Shown here: positions 1 to 6,114 of the stretch, piece after piece | Layout: the number at the start of each line of letters is the position of its first letter | Numbering within the stretch: position 1 is the first letter of the stretch | From: Roseburia sp. | GTDB taxonomy: Bacteria > Bacillota > Clostridia > Lachnospirales > Lachnospiraceae | Assembly (NCBI GenBank): GCA_030844625.1 | Contig: JAUUNJ010000146.1 | Location: forward strand, 1-6,467 | Reading direction: 5' to 3' | DNA length: 6,467 nt | Translations under genes and position numbers: made by a program | Notes under the pieces: model-generated | Databases searched by the model: none | What the model was told of the DNA's origin: nothing | The model's input: only the letters and a program-made list of their open reading frames with translations

Positions 1-1
1 G

Positions 2-2935
2 TATGATGATAAATGGGGAACCCTTTATTACAATTCCAGTGGATTTGGTGTAAATACAGGAATTACAGATCACCATTTCACATATGGATATTATATGTTT
101 GCTGCAACGGTTCTGGCAACTTATGACAGCGATTTTTATGAGAACTATAAAGATATGATAGAGATGCTGATAAGGGATTATGCCAATCCGTCAGACACGG
201 ATAGTGAATATTGCAAATTCAGAAACTATGATTTATATGAAGGGCATTCATGGGCAGGTGGATATGCGGATAATGATGATGGTAACAATCAGGAGTCAGC
301 CAGTGAGGCATTATTCAGTTGGGCAAGTCTTTATTTATGGGGTGTCCTGACAGGAGACAGCCAGTATTTAGATGCCGGTGTGTTCGGTTTTTCAAATGAG
401 GTGGAGGCTGTAAAACAATATTGGTTTGACTATGATAATGATAACTGGCTTGAGGATTATCCATATCAGGCAGTTGGACAGATATATGGAGGCACTAACT
501 TCTTTGGAACATTCTTTAACAGTCAGCCGATTTATGTCTATGGAATTCAATGGTGTCCTGTTTCTGAATATCTGACATATTACGGAATGAATCAGGAAGC
601 CTGTGCCCGGATGTATCAGGGACTTCTGGATGACACTGAGAATGCCAGAACCAGAGAAATGAATAAAATGCGGGATGAGGGTAAGAATGCAGCGGAACTT
701 CAGGCATTTTATGATGGATATGGTACAGTGGACAGCGTATGGCAGCACATAGCATGGCCGATTCTTGCCCAGAGTGATTCTGCGGCGGCATTGGCTAAAA
801 TTAAAACAGGCATGAGTAAAGTTCAGGTGGATGATAAAGCAAACACGTACTGGTTTATCAATGCAATGGAACAATTGGGACAAAAAACAACAGATATTAT
901 TGCCATAGGAAATGTATCTGCATGTGTTTATAAAAAGGGAAGTGTATATACAGCAAATGTGTGGAATCCTACATCTGTTTCACAGAAGGTCATATTTAAA
1001 AATACAAGTACAGGCAAAGTATTGGGTACGGCAACAGTAGGTTCAAAGTCCTTATTGGGGTTTGAAGTAAATAAAAACGGTGGATTTAATTATCTGCAGG
1101 CAGACACACCTACCTTTAAGATTACCAATCTGAATGATGGAAGTGTGAAAAATGATGTATCCGGTCAGGTGGAATGTGATGATACACAGTTAGTTGAAAT
1201 AGAACATGGAGATTGTGATGCAACAATATATTACACAACAGATGGAAGTACTCCGACGGTAAATTCACCAAAATATGAGGGAAATATTCTTGTATCAAGT
1301 ACATCAACAGTAAAAGCTATTGCGGTGAAAAACGGAATGATTGATTCTTCCTATGCATCTCTTACAGTAAAAATAAATGGAGATCCGATTTCTAAAAGCA
1401 CCAATATTGCAAAAGGAAAGAAAGTAATTACATCCAGCAACGAAAATGATGGTATGGATGGTTCGAAGATGGTAGACGGAAATTCCGACAGCAGATGGTC
1501 ATCCGCCTTTACAGACAATGAATGGTGTGCAATAGATCTGGGAGAACAATATACAATTAATTCCGTAAAACTGAATTGGCAGCTGGCATGTGGAAGCGAA
1601 TATCTGATTCAGGTATCAAATGATAATAAAAACTGGACAACGGTAAGTACCGTAACCAATGGAACACAGGGGGAAATAACGCTGACATTTGATGCAGTGG
1701 AGGCACGATATGTAAAAATGCAGGGTGTAAAGAGAACAACCCAATACGGATACTCAATTTTTGAGATGGAAGTATACGAGGCAGCAAAAGCTTCTGCACC
1801 GGAAATTGAAATTTCAGGTGATAAATATGAAGAAACCTATATAGGTGAAGCCAAGATACATCTGAGTACTGAAATAAAAGGAGCGGAAATCAAATATACA
1901 CTGGATGGAAGCGACCCGACGGAAGATTCTCCAAGTTATATGGGAGAATTTGAGTTGAGTGAAGATGCAACGATAAAAGCGGCAACATATCGGAAAGGAA
2001 TGGTTTTATCAGATGTAACATCTTCATTTATAAAAGTGACTAAAAAGATCAATTTAAATGAAACAACAATGTACATTGCATTGGGAGATACAAAGCAGCT
2101 GACAGCAGATTCTGATACCGATATAGAGTGGAGCAGTACCGATCCTTCCATAGCAACAGTGGACGGTGATGGCAGAATTAAAGGTGTATCGAAAGGTCAG
2201 GCTGTTATTATCGCCAAATCAGCAGATGCAATGGGGATATGCAGGGTAACGGTGAAAGAGTACACAAAAATGGAATCTATTGCATTTGAAAAATCATCAT
2301 ATACTCTAAAGCTGAATACTTTGGAAACATTAGTTGTGGAATTCACTCCTTTTGATACGACGGATGACAGAACCCTTACATGGAGCAGCAGTGATGATTC
2401 GATAGTATCGGTTCTGGGTGGAGTTGTAACAGCCCATAAAGAAGGAGTTGTAACAATTACTGTTAAATGTGGTCAATTGAAAGCTGAATGTAAGGTGACC
2501 GTAACAAAGGATAATGGAGATAATACAGGCTTTCAGGATTCGACAACGAAAACGGAAGAACCGTCCGGAAACAAAAAAGGAAATCAGCAGCAGATTACAA
2601 CAACTGAGAATGGGACCAATGAAGCAACCGTTAAGAGACCTAAAAAAACAAAGATCAAATCGATTAAGAAAAAGAAATCTTTAAAGATAGTGGTTACTCT
2701 TAAAAAGGTCAATAAAGTAGAAGGTTATCAGGTACAATACTCAACGGGCAAAAAGTTTAAAAAGGGTAAAAAGAGAACAAAAAAAATAACTAAGAAAAAG
2801 AGAAAAGTTACAATAAACTTAAAGAAACTTAAAAACAAGAAGAAATACTATGTGAGAGCAAGAACCTACATAGTAGTAAACAAAAAGAAAGTTTACAGTA
2901 AGTGGACAAAAAAGAGAAAAGTAAAACGAAAATAA
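2..2935 (+). CDS. GH81 endo-beta-1,3-glucanase, secreted multidomain, 5' partial
   Basis: The reading frame is open from base 2, so the gene starts upstream; 977 residues are visible. Residues 1 to about 297 are the end of a family 81 glycoside hydrolase, which cuts internal beta-1,3-glucan bonds by inversion. The family hallmarks DHHFTYGYY (Asp23, the usual catalytic acid) and GNNQESASEA (Glu98 and Glu102, the conserved E-x3-E pair including the base) are present, followed by a small beta domain (about 301-357). Then come a chitobiase C-terminal-type domain (about 386-458, YYTTDGSTPT), an F5/8 type C discoidin/CBM32-like domain (about 464-593), a second chitobiase-C domain (about 598-679, YTLDGSDPT), two Big_2 Ig-like domains (about 682-752 and 755-835), a Thr/Asn/Gln-rich linker (836-877) and a very lysine-rich fibronectin-III-like tail (878-977). 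No LPXTG, SLH or dockerin motif is visible. The signal peptide would lie outside the window. GH81 is confident; borders of the accessory domains are by eye, and the exact substrate is inferred. Confidence 0.93.
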   Translation, partial: YDDKWGTLYYNSSGFGVNTGITDHHFTYGYYMFAATVLATYDSDFYENYKDMIEMLIRDYANPSDTDSEYCKFRNYDLYEGHSWAGGYADNDDGNNQESASEALFSWASLYLWGVLTGDSQYLDAGVFGFSNEVEAVKQYWFDYDNDNWLEDYPYQAVGQIYGGTNFFGTFFNSQPIYVYGIQWCPVSEYLTYYGMNQEACARMYQGLLDDTENARTREMNKMRDEGKNAAELQAFYDGYGTVDSVWQHIAWPILAQSDSAAALAKIKTGMSKVQVDDKANTYWFINAMEQLGQKTTDIIAIGNVSACVYKKGSVYTANVWNPTSVSQKVIFKNTSTGKVLGTATVGSKSLLGFEVNKNGGFNYLQADTPTFKITNLNDGSVKNDVSGQVECDDTQLVEIEHGDCDATIYYTTDGSTPTVNSPKYEGNILVSSTSTVKAIAVKNGMIDSSYASLTVKINGDPISKSTNIAKGKKVITSSNENDGMDGSKMVDGNSDSRWSSAFTDNEWCAIDLGEQYTINSVKLNWQLACGSEYLIQVSNDNKNWTTVSTVTNGTQGEITLTFDAVEARYVKMQGVKRTTQYGYSIFEMEVYEAAKASAPEIEISGDKYEETYIGEAKIHLSTEIKGAEIKYTLDGSDPTEDSPSYMGEFELSEDATIKAATYRKGMVLSDVTSSFIKVTKKINLNETTMYIALGDTKQLTADSDTDIEWSSTDPSIATVDGDGRIKGVSKGQAVIIAKSADAMGICRVTVKEYTKMESIAFEKSSYTLKLNTLETLVVEFTPFDTTDDRTLTWSSSDDSIVSVLGGVVTAHKEGVVTITVKCGQLKAECKVTVTKDNGDNTGFQDSTTKTEEPSGNKKGNQQQITTTENGTNEATVKRPKKTKIKSIKKKKSLKIVVTLKKVNKVEGYQVQYSTGKKFKKGKKRTKKITKKKRKVTINLKKLKNKKKYYVRARTYIVVNKKKVYSKWTKKRKVKRK

Positions 2936-2976
2936 GATAATCAGGATAATTTGATAATTTCCTTTCTATACTTTTT

Positions 2977-3029
2977 AGAAGAGGCAACCGTAATTCCAAA
3001 GATTGGAAACCGGTCAGCCTCTTCTTTTT
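2977..3029 (+). terminator. Intrinsic terminator of the glucanase gene
   Basis: A 9-bp perfect stem AGAAGAGGC/GCCTCTTCT (2977-2985 with 3017-3025) is continued inward by ACCG/CGGT and TTCCAA/TTGGAA around an AGA loop, with small internal loops between them. A T run (3025-3029) follows on the + strand, 41 bases after the glucanase stop codon. On the - strand the hairpin is followed by AAAAAG rather than a T tract, so it is a poor terminator for the convergent aroC. Confidence 0.88.
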
Positions 3030-3116
3030 GTTCCGGCAAACAAAGACTGTCGCAACAATGATTGGCAAATTACTTAGCGCGTGTGGCGTTAAAAACAGAA
3101 ACCGGCAAAGAATGTT

Positions 3117-4220
3117 CTATCTGTTCTTGAAAAAATCTGTAATCTTATCTATTTTTGAGGTCATTGACATAAATAACAGATCAACCAGTGTGACTGCTAC
3201 CATTGATTCCACAACAACAACGGCTCTTGGAACAATAATAGGGTCATGCCGTCCTTTAATGTTAATGTCAATATTTTCCATTGATTTAGTAACTGTTTTC
3301 TGAGTCTGTGCAATGGAAGGAGTAGGCTTGATTGCCGCCCTTAAAATAATTGGTGAACCATCGCTGATTCCTCCCAGAATTCCGCCTGCATGATTTGAAG
3401 TTTTTATGATTTCCCCGTTTTGAATCTCAAATCCGTCATTGTCAGTTGAACCGGTAGAGGATGCAACTTTGAAACCGTCACCGATTTCAATACCCTTAAC
3501 AGCACCAATTGACATAACAGCTTTTGCCAGATTCGCATCTAACTTTTCAAAGACGGGCTCTCCTATTCCTGTTGGCATACCATTTACAATACATTCGATA
3601 ATACCGCCGCAGGAATCCATCTGTGCCATTTTTTCTTTCAGCATCTCTCCCGCCCTCTGTGCGGCATCTGCATCCGGCATATACATTGGATTGTTCATAA
3701 TTTCATTTTTATCAAATTTGTTATAATCAATGTTTATGTCTCCTATGGATTTGGAATAAGTTGTAATGCTGATATCTAACTGTTGGAGAATTTTAGATGC
3801 TATAGCACCTGCGGCAACTCTTCCGATGGTCTCTCTTCCGGAGGAGCGTCCGCCACCTCTGTAATCCCTGAAACCATATTTTTTATCAAAAGTGTAGTCT
3901 GCATGTCCCGGTCTGTAATACTGGGAAATCTGGCTGTAGTCTGCGGAACGATGGTCTTTATTGTAAACCAGCATAGAAATGGGAGTACCTGTGGTTTTAC
4001 CTTCAAAAACTCCCGATAGTATTTCAACCCTGTCATCTTCGCTGCGTTGTGTTGTATAGGAAGATTGGCCCGGTTTTCTTCTATTAAGGAATACCTGAAT
4101 ATCCGATTCCTCCAGGCTGATTCCTGCAGGGCATCCGTCTACCACAACCCCCAGTGCCTTTCCGTGGGATTCCCCCCATGTAGTTATTTTAAATATATTA
4201 CCATATGTCGAACCTGCCAT
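3117..4220 (-). CDS. aroC: Chorismate synthase
   Basis: AroC converts 5-enolpyruvylshikimate-3-phosphate to chorismate, the last shikimate step and the branch point to aromatic amino acids and folate; it needs reduced FMN and works as a cytosolic tetramer. The 367-residue product has the usual bacterial length. Visible signatures are TTWGESHG near the N-terminus (catalytic His19), LNRRKPGQS (45-53), RPGHADYT with the second conserved His (His106), the glycine/arginine-rich GGGRSSGRETIGR (122-134) and GRHDP in the C-terminal third. The ATG at 4218-4220 is chosen because MAGSTYGNIFK is the standard family N-terminus and GGAGG lies 5 bases upstream. An in-frame TTG at 4230-4232 would overlap that ribosome binding site and add four atypical residues. 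The gene stands alone: divergent from tgt, convergent with the glucanase gene, with no other shikimate gene alongside, and its own promoter. Confidence 0.97.
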   Translation of the reverse strand: MAGSTYGNIFKITTWGESHGKALGVVVDGCPAGISLEESDIQVFLNRRKPGQSSYTTQRSEDDRVEILSGVFEGKTTGTPISMLVYNKDHRSADYSQISQYYRPGHADYTFDKKYGFRDYRGGGRSSGRETIGRVAAGAIASKILQQLDISITTYSKSIGDINIDYNKFDKNEIMNNPMYMPDADAAQRAGEMLKEKMAQMDSCGGIIECIVNGMPTGIGEPVFEKLDANLAKAVMSIGAVKGIEIGDGFKVASSTGSTDNDGFEIQNGEIIKTSNHAGGILGGISDGSPIILRAAIKPTPSIAQTQKTVTKSMENIDINIKGRHDPIIVPRAVVVVESMVAVTLVDLLFMSMTSKIDKITDFFKNR

Positions 4221-4225
4221 AGTAA

Positions 4226-4230
4226 CCTCC
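4226..4230 (-). promoter_or_regulatory. Ribosome binding site of aroC
   Basis: GGAGG on the - strand, 5 bases before the ATG at 4220. It decides the start: the TTG four codons further upstream overlaps this element and so cannot be the initiation codon served by it. Confidence 0.9.
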
Positions 4231-4252
4231 AAGAACTGTTTTTTAGAAATAG

Positions 4253-4300
4253 TAACGATTCAGAAAAAGTTCAATATTGTTTCACAGTTCTGAATCGTTA
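4253..4300. repeat. Perfect 13-bp inverted repeat at the aroC transcription start
   Basis: The arms TAACGATTCAGAA (4253-4265) and TTCTGAATCGTTA (4288-4300) are exact reverse complements separated by 22 bases, with a CAATATTG palindrome (4272-4279) near the centre. The outer arm begins where aroC transcription is predicted to start (about 4299, - strand), so the repeat is either an operator over the start region or a stem-loop at the 5' end of the aroC mRNA. No T tract follows on either strand, so it is not an intrinsic terminator. Its role is not known to me. Confidence 0.85.
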
Positions 4301-4305
4301 CAAAG

Positions 4306-4334
4306 ATTATAGCAATTAAATGTAATAATATCAA
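4306..4334 (-). promoter_or_regulatory. Sigma-A promoter of aroC
   Basis: On the - strand, TTGATA (4334-4329) and a perfect TATAAT (4311-4306) are separated by exactly 17 bases. The predicted start, about 7 bases downstream of the -10, gives an untranslated leader of roughly 80 bases that begins with the 13-bp inverted repeat. The leader shows no T-box or other riboswitch consensus that I recognise. Confidence 0.85.
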
Positions 4335-4357
4335 ATAAAACCCAAAGGAATTTTATC

Positions 4358-4386
4358 TTGCTTTAATTAATCTTAGATAATATAAT
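4358..4386 (+). promoter_or_regulatory. Sigma-A promoter of tgt-yajC
   Basis: TTGCTT (4358-4363) and a perfect TATAAT (4381-4386) are 17 bases apart. The predicted start near 4393 gives a short leader of about 33 bases. It points away from the aroC promoter, with 23 bases between the two -35 elements. A 7-bp dyad AATGAAA/TTTCATT (4384-4390, 4395-4401) overlaps the -10 and start region and may be incidental. Confidence 0.75.
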
Positions 4387-4414
4387 GAAAAAAGTTTCAT
4401 TTAACATCAATATA

Positions 4415-4422
4415 AGAGGTGG
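4415..4422 (+). promoter_or_regulatory. Ribosome binding site of tgt
   Basis: AGAGGTGG ends 3 bases before the ATG at 4426. It is a purine-rich Shine-Dalgarno sequence with one interruption, placed slightly close to the start codon. No better-placed start is available in the frame. Confidence 0.7.
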
Positions 4423-4425
4423 TTT

Positions 4426-5562
4426 ATGTTTAAAATATTAGCAAAAGATGGCACAGCCAAGCGTGGAGAGTTTACAACAGTGCATGGGAAAATACAGACA
4501 CCGGTATTTATGAATGTTGGAACGGCTGCGGCAATTAAAGGGGCAGTGGCTGCTGAAGATTTGAAGGGAATAAAAACTCAGGTAGAATTATCGAATACAT
4601 ATCATCTGCATGTACGTCCGGGAGATAAGATCGTCAAGAAACTTGGTGGTATTCATAAATTTATGAACTGGGACAGACCCATACTGACCGATTCGGGAGG
4701 ATTCCAGGTGTTTTCTCTGGCAGGTCTTAGAAAGATTAAGGAAGAGGGAGTCTATTTTAATTCTCATGTAGATGGAAGAAAGATATTTATGGGACCGGAG
4801 GAAAGCATGCAGATACAGTCCAATCTCGCTTCTACTATAGCTATGGCATTTGATGAGTGTCCATCAAGTGTGGCGACGAGACAATATATCCAGAATTCCG
4901 TTGACAGAACGGCAAGATGGCTTATGCGATGTAAGAAAGAGATGAACCGCTTGAACAGTCTTGAGGATACTATTAATAAAAATCAGTTACTGTTTGGAAT
5001 TAATCAGGGCGGAATATATGATGACATTAGAATAGAGCACGCCAAAAAGATTTCGGAAATGAATCTTGACGGTTATGCCATAGGTGGACTGGCTGTGGGA
5101 GAGTCTCACGAAGAGATGTATCGGATTATTGAAAGGGTTGTGCCCAATCTCCCACAGAACAAACCGGTTTATCTTATGGGAGTGGGGACACCTGCTAATA
5201 TTTTGGAAGCGGTTGAGAGAGGGGTAGATTTTTTTGATTGTGTATATCCTTCAAGAAATGGCAGACATGGACATGTATATACGAATGCGGGAAAGTTAAA
5301 TTTATTTAATGCAAAATATGAAACGGATGACAGACCAATCGAAGAGGGGTGTCAGTGTCCGGCATGCAGGTATCATTCCAGAGCGTATATAAGACATTTG
5401 CTGAAAGCAAAAGAAATGTTAGGAATGCGTTTATGTGTCTTGCATAATTTATATTTTTATAATACAATGATGGAAGAAATCAGAGCAGCTATTGAGGCTG
5501 GAAAATACAGTGAATATAAAGCTGAAAAGTTAGAGGGCTTTAAAGAAAATGACAGAAAATAG
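4426..5562 (+). CDS. tgt: tRNA-guanine transglycosylase (queuosine pathway)
   Basis: Tgt swaps guanine 34 in the anticodon of Asn, Asp, His and Tyr tRNAs for the queuine precursor preQ1, in the cytosol. The 378-residue product has normal bacterial length. Aligning by eye to the Zymomonas enzyme, the key residues are all present: LTDSGGFQVF with Asp89 (general base), AFDEC with Asp143, GGLAVGE (220-226), the nucleophile Asp271 in DFFDCVYPSRNGR, and the zinc site Cys309, Cys311, Cys314 and His340 (CQCPAC, then LHNL). Cys145 and Val224 occupy the positions (158 and 233) where bacterial preQ1-using enzymes differ from eukaryotic queuine-using ones, so preQ1 is the likely substrate; this is inference. 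The gene starts a two-gene unit with yajC 12 bases downstream. The usual partner queA is not adjacent on the upstream side. No preQ1 riboswitch is seen in the short leader. Confidence 0.97.
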   Translation: MFKILAKDGTAKRGEFTTVHGKIQTPVFMNVGTAAAIKGAVAAEDLKGIKTQVELSNTYHLHVRPGDKIVKKLGGIHKFMNWDRPILTDSGGFQVFSLAGLRKIKEEGVYFNSHVDGRKIFMGPEESMQIQSNLASTIAMAFDECPSSVATRQYIQNSVDRTARWLMRCKKEMNRLNSLEDTINKNQLLFGINQGGIYDDIRIEHAKKISEMNLDGYAIGGLAVGESHEEMYRIIERVVPNLPQNKPVYLMGVGTPANILEAVERGVDFFDCVYPSRNGRHGHVYTNAGKLNLFNAKYETDDRPIEEGCQCPACRYHSRAYIRHLLKAKEMLGMRLCVLHNLYFYNTMMEEIRAAIEAGKYSEYKAEKLEGFKENDRK

Positions 5563-5567
5563 GAGGA
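5561..5567 (+). promoter_or_regulatory. Ribosome binding site of yajC
   Basis: AGGAGGA overlaps the last two bases of the tgt TAG stop codon and lies 7 bases before the yajC ATG. This arrangement indicates cotranscription and probably translational coupling. Confidence 0.88.
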
Positions 5568-5574
5568 AGACAAA

Positions 5575-5883
5575 ATGTCAATTTTAGCAACAGGTACAGC
5601 AGGTGGTGGAAGCTGGGTCATAATTATCCTTTATGTAGTGATAATTATAGGATTTATGTATTTCCTTGCAATCAGACCACAGAAGAAACAGGAAAAGAAA
5701 CAGAGAGAAGTGATGGACAGTGTTGAAGTAGGTGACAGTGTTTTAACAACCAGTGGATTTTATGGAATGGTTATCGATGTTACAGATGATACAGTGATCG
5801 TAGAATTTGGTGGGAATAAAAATTGTCGTATTCCAATGCAGAAACAGGCAATTGTTGATGTAGAAAAAGCAAATATTGAATAA
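5575..5883 (+). CDS. yajC: Preprotein translocase subunit YajC
   Basis: YajC is a small membrane protein that associates with SecDF and the SecYEG translocon and is usually dispensable. The 102-residue product has family length and layout: a short Gly/Ser-rich N-terminus, one transmembrane segment (about residues 14-33), the hallmark RPQKK immediately after it (34-38), a charged helix rich in Lys, Gln and Glu (37-48), then the soluble beta domain with VGDSVLTTSGFYGMV (52-66). It follows tgt by 12 bases with a strong ribosome binding site, so both come from the promoter at 4358-4386. The tgt-yajC linkage is common in bacteria, where secD and secF often follow. Here a terminator comes directly after yajC and no secDF is seen. 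Confidence 0.95.
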   Translation: MSILATGTAGGGSWVIIILYVVIIIGFMYFLAIRPQKKQEKKQREVMDSVEVGDSVLTTSGFYGMVIDVTDDTVIVEFGGNKNCRIPMQKQAIVDVEKANIE

Positions 5884-5889
5884 AGGGAG

Positions 5890-5917
5890 AAACACTATCC
5901 GATTGGATAGTGTTTTT
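5890..5917 (+). terminator. Intrinsic terminator of tgt-yajC
   Basis: An 11-bp perfect stem AAACACTATCC/GGATAGTGTTT (5890-5900 with 5905-5915) closes a GATT tetraloop. The T run spans 5913-5917 and is followed by further T-rich sequence. It starts 7 bases after the yajC stop, so the transcript ends here. Confidence 0.93.
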
Positions 5918-6114
5918 GATTTATAGGTAAATTACTGAAAGTGACATAAGGACAAAATTAATCTTTTAAAGGGGAGTGGAAAAATCAGTATGTAAAAAAT
6001 ATCACAGCATCATGCAATAAATTAACTGTAATAATCGTATTAATAGATGTAAAAATAAAAAAATGGCAGATGAGAGAGATCACTTTTGCCGGAATAAAGA
6101 AAGGATGTGCTATT
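5918..6114 (+). other. AT-rich intergenic leader without a supported gene
   Basis: About 200 bases between the yajC terminator and the next start codon. It holds A/T-rich sequence with no convincing reading frame and no riboswitch consensus that I recognise. A purine-rich block with Shine-Dalgarno character (5968-5976) precedes an ATG at 5990 that is followed directly by TAA, so it encodes nothing. A promoter for the downstream gene must lie here or be weak; TATTAA at 6038-6043 is a possible -10 but has no good -35 at normal spacing. An in-frame ATG at 6070 lacks a ribosome binding site. Confidence 0.6.

Noticed and set aside
3031..3109. Repeated CCGGCAAA (3033 and 3102, with a reverse-complement copy at 6085)
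   Set aside because: The matches are 8-10 bases long, and tens of 10-base matches are expected by chance in a window of this size. No larger repeat structure surrounds them.
4221..4232. Longer aroC start at an in-frame TTG (4232)
   Set aside because: The TTG overlaps the GGAGG ribosome binding site, and the four added residues do not match the conserved family N-terminus that begins at the ATG at 4220.
4393..4425. preQ1 riboswitch in front of tgt
   Set aside because: The leader is only about 33 bases and lacks the C-rich loop and A-rich tail pairing of preQ1-I elements.
5968..5995. Possible small gene after a purine-rich Shine-Dalgarno-like block
   Set aside because: The ATG at 5990 is followed immediately by TAA, and the GTG at 5976 would give only 14 residues with the site too close. 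Nothing supports translation.
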